Shown: positions 1 through 12,631 of the stretch, piece after piece | Layout of the letters: each line of letters opens with the position of its first letter | Numbering within the stretch: position 1 is the stretch's first letter | Source of the DNA: Echria macrotheca | Lineage: Eukaryota > Ascomycota > Sordariomycetes > Sordariales > Schizotheciaceae | NCBI GenBank assembly: GCA_030411725.1 | Contig: MU839858.1 | Coordinates: forward strand, 62,001 to 126,000 | Reading direction: 5' to 3' | DNA: 64,000 nucleotides | Program-made: the position numbers and the translations under genes | The notes under the pieces: generated by a model | What the model saw: the letters and a program-made list of their open reading frames with translations, nothing else | Databases searched by the model: none | What the model was told of the DNA's origin: nothing

Positions 1-1681
1 TTAAGGTATATAATTAATAGATAAAAGTTAGTATATTTAAAATACTTACCTTACAAGGCTTAAAAACAGTATAAATAATATTAATATTTAAATATCATTT
101 CCAATTATAGATAAACCGTTTATCATAAACGTATAAAGTGTTAAGATTAGCCAATAATAGTATCTTTAACTTACCTATAGATATTTTGAATTGTAAGTTA
201 TTACACTCAGTGGGTTTTTAAAAGCGCATTTAAAAGTAATATATCCACTCTAACCCAATTACAACCTATCACAATTCAATTTCCAATCACCTCTCAAAGT
301 TCTAAATTACCTAACAACTCTAAAATAAGTTATATATATAGAATATAATATATATAACTACTATAAGCCTATAAGATATTTATTAACTACTACGCTAACG
401 GGTATTATAGGTAAATAAACGTAAAAAACGTAATTTTACTTTGTAAACCTTTTAAAAGTAAAAGGGTTTTTACTGTTTACAATTATAAATATTTAAATTC
501 ATCTATAGCGCTAATAGGCTTTTAATCATTTTTGCAATGAAAAATATATAGTATATTTGACTAGTAGTCAGACTACAGTAGTTAGTAAATAAAAATAATA
601 ATTATTTTAAATAGATATTATTAACCGGTTTTTAACTACTAATTAATGACAGTATATGGGTAATGGTTATTATAATTTAAATTAAAGGATTAAATGCTTA
701 ATTAGCCACCCTTAAGTGGATTTCAGATATATTTTACCTTATAAGGCTTATAAGCCGTTAAAGAAATCCTTAATATATAAATAATAATTACATGGGTTTT
801 TTAATTTGTACGTTATTACACTTGGTGGATTTTTAAAACGGAATCTAAAAATCGGATTTCTACTTTGAGCTAATTGCAACGTTTTATACACTTGGATTTC
901 CAATCCTTTCTTAAAATTCCGAATTATGGTAAAGGCTTGCGGTAAGCTATACATACGATAGAGAATGGATATTTCTAACATATAGTAAAAATATACTTAT
1001 TAGTTACTACGGTAACGGGTATTAAAAGTAAAAAAAATAGTAGAAATCGCAATTTTAATTAGTAAACACAATAAAAGTAAGAACACTTTTACGTTAAATG
1101 AAATATATTAATACTAATTCCATATAGCTGCTTTTCATTGCAAGTTTTTACGGTAATTGGCCTTTGAAAATCCTGTTGCAAATCGATATCGCTATTTAAC
1201 TTTAATTACATCTTTTCGTTCTTATAGATTTCAAATTCTATTTTAAAAGTCCAGCTTAAGTAATAATATACAACTAGTTTATAGATAGGTTATGTAGTAT
1301 CATAAACATACCGCATAGGTTTTTAATCTTAGCTAATTGAAAGGCAAACGCTACTAAATTTTAGTTTCACGTTATAACGAATATAAGGTCCGGTAATTCT
1401 TATTAAAAGCCGATATTTTAAATAATTACTTATACTCTTCTTATTAATAAATATATTGCTACTCTTTACACATACTGTATTTTTTATTTTCATTACTAGA
1501 TAAATATTTAAATTCATACGTAGTATTAATAGGCTTTTAATTATTTTACAATTAAAAAAAGATTATTATATTTAACTAGTATATAGTCTAGTCACTACCC
1601 TAACTACTTACTACTGGAGTGTAGTCAGTGCCTTGACTAATGACGACTGAATACTGACTACTGACTAATTTGCCAACCCTG
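1..1681 (-). mobile_element. hAT-like family A fragments, right end present
   Basis: The right end (1,670-1,681) is TTGCCAACCCTG, the family A inverted terminus, preceded by an array of short AGTAGTC-type subterminal repeats. The interior matches other family A copies in reverse orientation, including the module complementary to AAAAGTTGCAATTAG. Around 540-590 two inner subterminal regions abut, so this is at least two copies, one of them rearranged. The left end lies outside the window. There is no coding capacity. Confidence 0.7.
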
Positions 1682-1780
1682 GGTGGGGGGATGCCCCCCT
1701 AAAAAAAATAGGGTGCCCCCCTATTAGATGCCTTTTAATTATAGAAAAATTGAAATGCTTTAATATTAGCTAATAGTATT
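1682..1780. repeat. G/C-run hairpin plus family A remnant
   Basis: Directly after the family A terminus comes a short G-run/C-run sequence (1,682-1,724) able to fold on itself. It is followed by a piece of family A interior that continues on the other side of the copia element at 9,024. The final 5 bases, GTATT (1,776-1,780), are the left target duplication of the copia element. Confidence 0.6.
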
Positions 1781-2181
1781 TGTAAGGAGGTCGCGGAAGC
1801 AAGCAAGTAGGACCAAGTGTGTGATGAAGTGGATGATATTTTTTCAAAGTGAAATCTATTTTAGAGGTGGCCGAAGGCTACCTTTATAGGCATAACCAGT
1901 ATTTCTAGAGGCTTCCAGCCTTTGAGTCATTTTTGAGGTATAACTTAAACTGGGTTTGTGATCTTAGATTTGAAATCCTCGGGTCTCAAAGTGGCGATTG
2001 TAGCGATAGTAGCTTCCAGCTACCTTTAGAAAATTCTAGTAGGTTTTGAAAGCTTGATTAGTCATTACGGACCATGTAACCTATAATTAGTAATTTAATA
2101 TTTACTAATAATTAGTTATTATTAGTAAGTATTAACCCAAAAGGGTAATATTTGCCACAGTAGTAATTTTTCCACTTTATA
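1781..2181 (-). repeat. 3' LTR of the copia element
   Basis: About 400 bp, aligned end to end with 8,618-9,018. On the plus strand it starts TGTAAGGAGG and ends CACTTTATA. The expected terminal CA/TG has become TA at the outer end of both LTRs, consistent with RIP. This copy carries more C-to-T changes than the right copy. Confidence 0.9.
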
Positions 2182-2195
2182 TCCCCCCGTAAGGT
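2182..2195 (-). other. Polypurine tract of the copia element
   Basis: On the minus strand a run of six G then A lies immediately before the 3' LTR. This is the expected site for plus-strand priming of reverse transcription and confirms the element's orientation. Confidence 0.7.
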
Positions 2196-2439
2196 AGATA
2201 ATAGCCGTAAGGTTATTGTTTACCTTAGTATAATTTTTCCACTTGTTTTAAATAAGGATTTTCAACCTTTTAAAATATATATAAAGAGTAATAACTCTTT
2301 TTGTAATATATATAAGTGAAAATTGTCTTTTTATTAAGACTTATAAAAAACACTTATTTAATACTATATTTTCTGGCTTTTTAGAAGATATATATTATAC
2401 CCGTACAATATGTATATAATACTATCCTCGGCTATTTCA

Positions 2440-5400
2440 ATTAATTTAATCGTTTTTAAAGCCTATTAAGCCTAGTTGTTTACAAAATCCAGTATGTTGG
2501 TGTATTTTAACGCCTTTAGTAAGAGGGTTGGTTAGGTTAGTTTTACTACTTGTATGAATAATTACTAGCTTTTTATCTTCTACTTGTTGGCGTATATAGT
2601 GGAACGCAACGTTTATATATTTAGTTTTTTTGTAAAAAGTAGGGTTTTTAGCTAAATTTTAGGTTGATTGGCTATTAGTAATTAGTACTAGCTTTTTAAT
2701 TAATTAGTTATAGTTTAACCTAGGGTTATAAATATTTTTATTTAGTATATTTAATATACTAATAAAAGATTTATATAAATACTAGTTTTCTTTACCTACA
2801 TCGCGTAAACCCTGGTATTCTGCTTTAGTACTACTAAGTACTTGTGTTTTTTGCAAAGTAGTATGCTAACTAATAGGGTTTCCAAATAGGAAAAAGATAT
2901 ACGCAGTAGTACTACGTCTAGCTACTAAATCGTCAATATAAGCCGCATTTATGTAGCTTATAAGCCCTGTTAATTCTAAGTAGTTAGAATTATTACTATT
3001 ACTTTTTAATAGGCTATTAATAATACTTGTATTATTATTAGCTATATAGTATAGGCCGTAATTGGGTTTGTTATTTAAATAACCTTAAATACGGTTTAGA
3101 GCTTTTTAGTGGTTTTTATTGGGATTTGAGCTAAATTTACTATACTGGTTAACAGCGTAGTTAATATCCAATCTTATTTTTAAAGCCAAATATAGTAAAC
3201 CACCTATTTGTTGTTGGTATAATTATATTTCTTCAGCAATAGCCTTTTCAGTAGATTTTTCTAATTTAACCCCTGGTTCGTAAGGCGTAAAGTACTTATA
3301 TATTTTTTCTTTTTCAAATCTAGATAATAGATTATAAATATATTTAGTTTGATACATTTTAAGGCTTTTTCCTTACCTTAGGTCTATTTCTAGGCTTAAA
3401 AAGGTAGTAGGTTCCCCTAAAGGCTATAATTTAATCGCTTAACTAGCCTTTTTAAGTAGGTTTTCTATTATCTATAGATCTAGACCTACAGCTATTATAT
3501 CGTTAACGTGGCAAAGTAGGATTATACTATAATCTAAGTGTATAAAATAACCCTTATCGTATAAAAATACTATAAATCCTACTTTTTGTAAATAGTTTTT
3601 TAAATATTTATACTACAACTATAGTAACTATTTTAAGCTATATAAAGCCTTTTTTAGCCTATAAATTAAATTTTTATTACTTAAGATCTCGTATCCAGTA
3701 GATTATACTATATAGATTTTAATATCAATATTTATATATACAAAGGCATTTTTAATATCGTACTATCTAAAGTACTAGCCTAATAATAGGCCTAATATAA
3801 AAACCATCCTATAGGTTTCTAGCCTATAAATAGTAAAAAAGGTTTCTAAATAGTCTATTTTAAGTACTTAATTAAAACCTTACATAACCTATCTAACTTT
3901 ATATTTATTTAGCTTTCTTTTTAAAACCTATCAACCGCTTAAAGCAGTTCTATCTTTTAATAATTCTACTATATCCTAAATTTCTTAGTTTTTTAATTCT
4001 AATATTTCAAAATCTATAGCCTTTAGCTATTTAGCTGTATCTTAACTTTATATAGCTTATTTATAAGTAATAGGTTCCAAAAACGCGGATTTTACTATAT
4101 TAATATAATAATAGTCATCAGCCAACTCATCGATATCTTCTCTAAATTGGCTATATCTACTACTTATAGTAGATTTTAACTGGCTATTATTATTACTACT
4201 AGTAGTAGTATTTTCGAAATCTATCATATAGTTAGAATTCTTAAAAGTAAATTAATTAACTTCATTTTCATCTAGGTTTAATATATTTATTAAGCTATTT
4301 AATATAAATATATTATCATTACTTTTATTAATTTTAAAATCTATATTTTGTAAACTAAAATTACTAGATTCAGTAGTAAATAGCTCAATTTCTACAGTAA
4401 TAGTATATTAATTACTATTTAAACTACTATTTAACCTTAGTAATTAATTATTTTTATAGTTAACAGGATTCTTAGGCTTCAAAAACGTATTTTTAAGGAT
4501 TTTTAAATCCCTAACCCATAAAGGTCGGTTGTTTTCTAAATCCCAGATATAGTAATTTGCACTAGTAGTACCGTAGCCTACTAAAATTCCTATTATAGCT
4601 TTTTGGTTTAATTTACCTATTTTAGTTATAGGTTTTCTTTTAAAGTAGGCTATATTACCAAAGGTTTTGATATTATTAATATCTGGTTTTTCACCATATT
4701 TTGATTCGTACGGGGTTTTATATTTTAAACTACTATATGGGGTTCTATTATATAGATAAACCGCTGCTATTGCTGCAAGGCTCTACAAATACTATGGTAA
4801 ATTGGCATTTATTAGTAATGCTCTTATTTTATTTATAATAGTACGATTTATTCGTTTTATTTTACCATTTTGCTCCTTAGTATAGGGTAAGGAAGTTTGA
4901 TGTAAAATACCACTTTTATTTAAGTAGTATTTAAATCTTTTGCTAGTATATTCACTACCTTTATTGGTAGTTACTACTTTTATCCTTTTACCAGCTGTTT
5001 TCTTATTACTGGCTTTTTGGTTTTCAACTCGTTATTTGAATCGGTTAAAGGCTTCTAATGCCTTATCTTTAGTTCTTAATAATTTTATTTCTAGATATTT
5101 AGTTTTAGTATCTAAAAAGGTAATTATATACCTATATTTATTATAGGTAGGTAGGTTAATCAGACTATATATATCTGATTTTACCTTATATAGGTATTTT
5201 TGAGTATTATAATTACTAATAGGTAGGGTATTAGATTTTTTATTAATAGTATTTCTAAGATTTGCTTTTGCATAAGTCTCGCAGTTTTCTACTAAATTGG
5301 TATTTTCTATACTCTGCGCTATTTTATTTTAGGAAGTATTTTGACTGTTAGTAGTAGTACTTTATACTTTATCTAATAGTATTTTTACTTAGTCAAAATC

Positions 5401-8400
5401 TTTTAACTTGGCCGAGTTATATAGTTCTTAAATTGCTTTAACTCTAATGTAGCTAAATCGTTGATATAAGAGGTATTCAATATTCTTTAGGTGTTTTATT
5501 ACTAATAAGATCCGTTTTTTTGTAATCTTTTTAGGTATATAGGTAGGTTGTAAAGGCACTAATATAAGTAGGTAGTAAAGTTTTCTTACTACCTTACCGG
5601 TCGTTATTAATTTACCTATTTTAATGGTTTTATTGGAATTATTCCTATTATACTAGAATATTTTTACTTTCTAGTAGTTAAATAATAACTATACTAATAG
5701 GTTTGCTTAGCTAATAAGATTAACACTAATTTTTAATATGTAGAAATAGTTATCTAATTTCTAAGTAGTATTTGTATCTATAAATCTAATAGTAACAGAA
5801 CCAACGCTTTTAATAGTAGCAGTTTTAGCGTTTCCCTAACTAACTAGTATATTAGTAATATTGAAATCTGAAAAGTAGGTTTTATTATAGACTATATGTG
5901 CCTTTGCAGCAGAATCCAACACCTATTTATTGGAATCTACCCTTGTATTTAAAACCTTTTTATCTAAGTTTTCTAAAACTACTTTCAGATTAGTTAGTTT
6001 CTTTTCTTCTATTTTGGGGATTTTGGTATTAAATACCTGAATTCCTTTAAGATTTAGTTCGAAGTTATCGATATCCATAGTATTGTTTTTTCCTTCTGAA
6101 GAGGTTTCTAAGTAATCGATAGTATCTGGCAGGGTTGGCAAAGTAGTCAGTAGTCATTAGTCAGTAGTCACTGACTACAGTAGTCAGTAGTCATTAGTCA
6201 GAGCATTGACTAGACTACAGTAGTCAGTAGTCAGGGCACTGACTAGACTACAGTAGTCAGTAGTCAGACTACTGACTACTGTAGTCTGACTACTAGTCAA
6301 ATATAATATATTATTTCAATTGCAAAATAATTAAAAGCCTATTAATACTATTAGATTTAAATACTTATAGCAATATAAATATAAAATATTGTATATATAA
6401 AAGGTATCTCTATATCTACTAATAATAAAAGCAGAAATAATTATGAAAATTATTGTATTTAATAGTATTTATCGTAATTTATATACATTATACCGTAAAA
6501 TTAAACTTTACCAGGTTTAGCCAAATAAGTAATTAATTCTAAAAGCCTATACGGTATATTTATAATACTATATATTCTCCCTACGAGCTAGTACTAGAAA
6601 ACTACGTAAGTTGGATTTTTAAAATGAAATTTAAAATCCATAAGTGCTAAAAGTTGCAATTAGAGTTAAATAGCAATATCAATTTCCGACAAAATTTTAA
6701 AAGGCGAGCAAGCGTATCAACTTTAAATAAAAAGCATTTATAGATAATTAGTATTATTATATTATATATAACGTGAAAATACTTTTGCTTTTAGTAAGTT
6801 TACTAATTAAAATCACAACTTTTACTATTTCTTACTCTTTATACCCGTTACCGTAGTAATGAACGGATATCTTTTTACATCATATTTGCAATATATTTTA
6901 TATAAGATATATACAACTTATTTTAAACTTTTACTTACAATTGGAATTTTGAGAAATAATTAGAAATCGAAGTATATAAAAAGTTGCAATTAGATCAAAG
7001 TGGACATATTGATTTTAAATACCCTTTTAAAAATCCACTGAGTGTAATAACGTACAATTAAAAATTCTTATATATACACGTTATAGATACTACTATTGGC
7101 CGATATTAAAACATTATACTTTTTTCTATAATTAAAAGGGTTATTTAAGTATTAATATCAATTTTACTGTTTATAAGCCTTATAAGCTAAGTATTTTGAA
7201 CATACTAACTTTTCACAATTAGTTATACACTTTAAAACGAGTAATTTAATATTTATTACTTCAATTCCAATCCTAATCGTTATTATTTATATATTACTAC
7301 TATTTACTTATTAAAATGTGATTAATAATTACTATTTAAGATAATTATTATTTTTATTATTTTTCCTCACTAACTACTGTAGTCAGACTACTGACTACAG
7401 TAGTTACAGTAGTTTAGTTAGTAGTTAGGGTATTGACTAGACTATAGTAGTCGTAGTTAAGGCAGTGATTAGATTACTGTAGTTAGTAATTAGGGTACTG
7501 ACTAGACTATAGTAGTTAGTAATCTGACTACTAACTATAGTAGTCTAATTAATTGCCAACCCTGGTATCTAGTAATTCGATAACTTGGCTTTATGTTTTA
7601 AATGCTGCGATAACCCTTATAATAGCCTTTTCACAAGTCAGCCTAGCCTTATTTTCTTTAACCAGTTGTATCTTTACTAGCTTAGCTATATCTTCGGAAC
7701 TATTTTCTGTATCTTTTTCGTTCTTATTATTTTTCTTTTTACCGAATAAAAACCAACAATTTTCTGTATTGTAAATAGGCTTTTCGCAATATTTACAGTA
7801 CTAGCCCTTTATTTTCTTCCAAGGCTTTTTAATAACCTTATAGGGGTTATTATTATTACCCCTTTTTATAAAGTTAACTTTTATCTCTTTAACCTTAATT
7901 TTGCGGTTTTCGTTTAAAACCTTATTTAATAACTTTTCAAGGCTATATCCAGACTTGTTTCTACGTAACTAGGCTAATAGGATTTAACTGAAAACTATAA
8001 ACCGGTCTAAAAGTTGTTTTCTAATTAACCCAATTACTACCTATTCCGGTATCTGAATACCAAATTCAGGTAGTTATTAAGTCAGAAACCGTATCCTTTC
8101 GATAAACTGTTCCATATCTTCGAAGTTAGCTGGGTCGATATTTAGTAACTCAGATATATATAGTTGTTAAGTTAAATAACCCTCTAGTGCATAGGCTTCT
8201 TTAAGTGCCAGCCAACCAGACCTTGCGGTTTTAACTATTGTAATAACCCTTAAAGGGCCGTTGTTACAGCACAACCGTAGTATTACTAATGCTTTTGCAT
8301 CTTCTTTAACAGTAGGCTTTTTTAACTATTGGTTTGGATTTGGATTATTTAGGTCCAGTGCCTTAGGATCAACTCCATCAGGCTTACTGAAAATACAGTG

Positions 8401-8560
8401 TAATAGGCCTCCTAGCGTAAGATAACTACGTATCTGGATTTCCCAATATTTATAGTTTTCCTCGCCGTTAAGAACAGGAAGTTGGAATTTGGCTATAGTA
8501 TTTTAAAGAGGTAGGAAGTAATAGATAGAAGTAGGAAGGTTGAAAACCGTAGTGATAACT
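2440..8560 (-). pseudogene. Dead copia gag-pol polyprotein
   Basis: Minus-strand translation with many stops shows a degraded copia polyprotein. A CCHC zinc knuckle (about 7,757-7,800) has its histidine changed to tyrosine. The protease motif (about 5,880-5,930) reads DSAAKAH, with the preceding tryptophan now a stop. The integrase core (about 4,560-5,330) has NKGSEY in place of the D-containing motif and NGKIKR in place of NGxxER, so two catalytic acidic residues are lost. RT has HVNDII in place of YVDD (about 3,485-3,515). RNase H has LAKNPTF and TKYINVAFHYIR (2,583-2,660). A hAT-like insertion at 6,130-7,564 separates gag from protease. The protein cannot be made. Confidence 0.9.
6130..7564 (+). 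mobile_element. hAT-like family A element, complete, nested in copia
   Basis: Ends are CAGGGTTGGCAAAG and TTGCCAACCCTG. The 8 bp target duplication is GTATCTGG on the left (6,122-6,129) and GTATCTAG on the right (7,565-7,572), differing by one G-to-A change. 8 bp duplications and CAGGG termini fit the hAT superfamily. At 1,435 bp it has no transposase, so it is non-autonomous. Both ends carry long arrays of AGTAGTCAGTAGTC-like subterminal repeats. The interior carries the AAAAGTTGCAATTAG module twice. Confidence 0.85.
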
Positions 8561-8617
8561 ATAGTAAAAAGCTGTTGATATAATAGATTGCAAGTGGTGC
8601 AAGCCGGGCTTATAACC

Positions 8618-9018
8618 TGTAAGGAGGTCGCGAAAGCAAGCAAGTAGAACCAAGTGTATGATAAAGTGGATGATATTTTTTCAAAGTGAAATCTATTCTA
8701 GAGGTGGCCGAAGGCCACCTTTATAGGCATAATTAGTATTTCTAGAGGCTTTTAGCCTTTGAGTCATTTTTGAGGTATGACTTAAATTGGGCTTGTGATC
8801 TTGGATTTAAAATCCTCGGGTTTCAAAGTGGCGATTGTGGCGATAGTGGCTTCCAGCCACCTCTAGAAAATTCTAGTGGGTTCTGGAAGCCTGATTAGTC
8901 ATTACGGGCCACGTGACCCATAATTAGTAATCTAATGCTTACTAATGATTAGTCATCATTAGTAAGCACTAACCCAAAAGGGTAATATTTGCCACCGTAG
9001 TAATTTTTCCACTTTATA
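8618..9018 (-). repeat. 5' LTR of the copia element
   Basis: Near-identical partner of 1,781-2,181, less mutated. On the minus strand it is followed by GGTTATAAGCCCGG, the position of the tRNA primer-binding site; the primer tRNA cannot be named with confidence after RIP. Confidence 0.9.
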
Positions 9019-9351
9019 GTATTGTTTGTGACTTACCTCTAGGTATTCTTAATTCTAAGTTATTATACTTAGTAAATATTTAAGAGGGTATTTAGAATTA
9101 ATATTTCTACTTTAACCTAATTGCAACTTTTGATATCCTTCGATTTCGAATCATTTCTTCAAATTCTAAGTTGACCTAGAAGCTTAAAGTACGTTGTATA
9201 TACGATATATAACATACATTTCTACTCCAAAACCAAAATAACATTTATTAATTACTACGCTAACTGGTATCAAGGGTAAAACAGATGGTAAAATGCGGAA
9301 TTCATATTAGTAAACCTACTAAAAGTGAGAATACCTTTACAGTAAGTAAAG
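9019..9351 (-). mobile_element. hAT-like family A fragment (host of copia and family B)
   Basis: After the copia target duplication the sequence continues the family A interior, in reverse orientation, that was interrupted at 1,780. It is interrupted again at 9,352 by a family B element and resumes at 11,970. Confidence 0.65.
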
Positions 9352-11969
9352 CAGGGTTGGGATTTAGTCCGGACTAGTAGTCAGTAGTCCGGACTACTAG
9401 TTTAGTAGTCTAGTTACCTCCCGGACTAGTAGTCCGACTACTTGACTATTGTAGTTACTAGTCCGGACTAGTAGTTTACTTCTTAATACAACATTTTTAA
9501 TTTTTTATTACTTTATTTAGCTTATTAATTAATTATTATTACTATTATAAGTAATATAATATATTAATATTAGCTAATAACTTAATAATTTCCTTATTAC
9601 GTTACAACAGCCTACTTTCTACTATAATTCCTGTACTTGTAAGTAAATTTACCACTTTCTAGGTATCTGTCGCTTTTATATTATAAGCTATAAATATATA
9701 ACCGTGGTTAATAGTAAAAAAGCCTTAAAATAGCAATATTTCAAAAGTGGCTTAGTAAAATAAATATTTAAAGCGGCTTACTAATTTAGTATAACGGTAT
9801 TTCCTACTTAGTATTTTTTGTTTTCCGTTATTTTACCTATTGGACTTATTAGAATCGATAAAAATATAAAGGTTTCATTTTGAGCTAATTATACTTTTTA
9901 ATATAATTGGATTTTAAATCGTTAATTAAAAATCCAGTTTCCCTAATTAACCTAAACCTAATTTTAAGTAGTATTTATAGTGGTACGTTTTACCTTTTAG
10001 CGCTAAGATTTATTTTAAAATAGTTTAAGAATATAGAGAAAAGTAAGTTTTTAGTGAAACTTCCCCTAAAAGAATTATTATTACAAGAGTAGCCTGTAAA
10101 AATATATATCTGAAATATACTACTATTATATTGTATTATTACCTAATTAGTAGTGACTTTTATTTTGTAATATTATAATTTCTTGATTTAATAAATACGG
10201 TTAAAAGGTAAAGGTATTATTTTACGCTTATTTTAACTTTTTGTGTAAGTGTATTTTTAATATTTAATTAAAAGTTTAATTGACGTAATTATAATATAAT
10301 AAACTATACGCTGATTAAACGGTTATAAGACTTATTATAAGCCTTAACTTTATATTAAATAGGTTATAGTCAGGGTTGGCAAAGTAGTCAGTAGTCATTA
10401 GTCAGGGCATTAACTAGACTACAGTAGTCAGTAGTCTAACTACTAACTACTGTAGTCTAACTACTAGTCAAATATAATATATTATTTTTATTCGCGAAAT
10501 AATTAAAAGCCTATTAATACTATAGATTTAAATACTTATTTATGGTAATAATAATACACAACATAATATATAAAGGGTAGTAATATATTTCTTATTGATT
10601 AAAAAAAGCATAAGTAATTATCGAAATTATTAGCTTTTATCAAGAGCTTTTTAATAAGAGCAATCGTAATTTGTATGCTTTATAACGTAAAATTGAGTTT
10701 TTCAGCCTTTGCGTTATAATTATTTAATTCTGAAAGTTTATACCGCATGCTTATAATACTCTTTATCTTACCTATAAGCTAGTTATATATTATTATATAA
10801 GCCGGACTTTTGGTATAGAATTTAAAATCCTCAAGTACGAAAAGTCTCAATTGGAGTTAAATAGCGATATCAATTTCTAATAAGTTTTTAAACCCGTAAT
10901 AAGCGCGTATTAACTTAAAATAAAAAGTAGTTATATATAATTAGCATTATTTTATTTTATTTGGCCTAAAAATGTTTTTACTTTTAGTAGGTCTACTAAT
11001 AAAGATAACGATTTTAATTATTTTTTACTCTTTATTCCGGTTAGAGTAGTAATTAATGAATCTTCCTTGGGCTTATAGTAGAATTATATATTATCTTTTA
11101 TATAAACAACTTATTTCAAGCTTTCATATTGATTCTGAATTTTAAGAAGTGATTGGAAATCGAGGTATATAGAAAGTTGCAATTAAGTCAAAGTGGAAAT
11201 ACCAATTTCAAATACCTTTTTAGAAATTCACTAAGCGTAATAACCTATAACTAAAAATACTTATAGGTAGGTTACAAATATTACTATCCATTATTATAAA
11301 AATATTCTACCTTTTTTTATAATTAAAACTATTATTTAACTATTTAATACTTTTTTACTAAAAGTAAGCTATTTATAAAGGTAGTAAAAAAAAGCGACTC
11401 TACACATTAATTATATATAATTAAATTATTAAATATAGTTAATTCAATATTTAACCCTTTAATTTAAGTTATAATAATTATTACTTGTATACTATTAAAT
11501 ATTACTTATAAAGCGATTACTAATAATTATTTAAAGTAATTATTATTTTTATTAATTTTATCTACTAACTACTGTAATCAGACTACTGACTACAGTAGTC
11601 GTAGTTAAGGCAGTGACTAAACTACAGTAGTCAGTAGTCAGGGTACTAACTAGACTACTGTAGTCAGTAGTCTGACTAATTACCAACCCTGGTTATAGTA
11701 TTATAGTAGAAAGTTTGGGTTTATAGAAAAAATGCTTTAATATAATTTAAAATTTAATTATATAGTAGTTCGGTAGTCCGAATTAATAGTTTAGTAGTCA
11801 GGATTACTAGTCCAGGTAGTCTAGTCACCCCCCCGACTACTAGTCTAGTAATCTAGTTATTATTCGGACTAGTAGTCCGGAAGATTTAGTTACAGCCATG
11901 ATTTTGATTACTGGACTATAGTAGTCCGGATTACTGGACTAATAACTAAGGGCTAACGTCCCAACCCTG
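9352..11969 (+). mobile_element. hAT-like family B element with family A insertion
   Basis: Starts with CAGGGTTGGGATTTAGTCC and ends with CGTCCCAACCCTG. Subterminal repeats are of the CCGGACTAGTAGTCC type, unlike family A. A family A copy at 10,371-11,691 splits it. No clear 8 bp duplication flanks this copy (AAGTAAAG versus TATAACTA), so a flank was lost or the two ends come from different insertions. Confidence 0.7.
10371..11691 (+). mobile_element. hAT-like family A element, complete, perfect target duplication
   Basis: Begins CAGGGTTGGCAAAG and ends TTACCAACCCTG, flanked by the exact 8 bp duplication GTTATAGT (10,363-10,370 and 11,692-11,699). At 1,321 bp it has no coding capacity. It inserted into a family B element, so it is younger than that copy. 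Confidence 0.9.
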
Positions 11970-12631
11970 TATAACTACCTTTTATTAAAATTTAATACGC
12001 TTATTAGCATTTTAGAACCTAATTGGAAATCGATATCGCTATTTAACTTTAATTGCGACTTTTCGTACTTATGGATTTTAAATTCTATTTCGTAGATTCA
12101 GTTTACGTAATAATATACTACTAGCTTATACAAAAGGTATATGGTATTATAAGCATGCGGTATATGTATTCAGAATTAATTAATTATAACGCAAAGGCCA
12201 ATAAAAACTTTAATTTTACGTTATAAAGTTTATAAATTACGATTACTCTGATTAAAAGCCAACAATTTCAATAATTACTTATACTCTTTTCCTTAATCAA
12301 TGGGGAACAAATATACTATTACTGTTTATATAGTTTATTTTGTATTTTTATTACTATAAATAAGTATTTAAATCTATAGCATTAATAGGCTTTTTAATCA
12401 TTTTGCGAATAAAAATAATATATTATTTTCACTAGTAGTCAGACTACAGTAGTTAGTAGTTTGACTACTAACTACTGTAGTCTAGTCACTACCCTAACTA
12501 CTAACTACTGTAGTCTAATCAGTGCCCTAACTACTAACTACTATAATCTAGTCAGTACCTTAACTAATAAGTACTAACTACTATAGTTAGTGACTACTGA
12601 CTAAGGACTACTGACTAATTTACCAACCCTA
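11970..12631 (-). mobile_element. hAT-like family A fragment, outer copy end
   Basis: Resumes the family A interior interrupted at 9,351 and runs through a subterminal repeat array to a terminus reading TTACCAACCCT, whose last G appears mutated to A at 12,631. It is the outermost recognisable host of the nest that contains the copia element. Confidence 0.65.

Larger units (their letters stand above)
1781..9018 (-). mobile_element. Full-length RIP-killed Ty1/copia LTR retrotransposon
   Basis: Two closely similar ~400 bp LTRs (1,781-2,181 and 8,618-9,018) flank the element, and both sides carry the 5 bp target duplication GTATT (1,776-1,780 and 9,019-9,023). Read on the minus strand the order is 5' LTR, gag with zinc knuckle, protease, integrase, reverse transcriptase, RNase H, polypurine tract, 3' LTR. 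Protease before integrase before RT is the copia order. The element sits inside an older family A hAT-like copy, and is itself interrupted by a younger family A copy at 6,130-7,564. Every domain contains stop codons. Confidence 0.92.

Noticed and set aside
7553..7774. 73-codon forward frame in the copia element
   Set aside because: Overlaps the element's gag zinc-knuckle region, which reads meaningfully only on the minus strand; the frame starts inside a transposon terminus.
12413..12620. Possible CRISPR-like array of short direct repeats
   Set aside because: The repeats are variable AGTAGTC-type palindromic units without constant spacers, found at every hAT-like terminus; this is a eukaryotic nuclear sequence.
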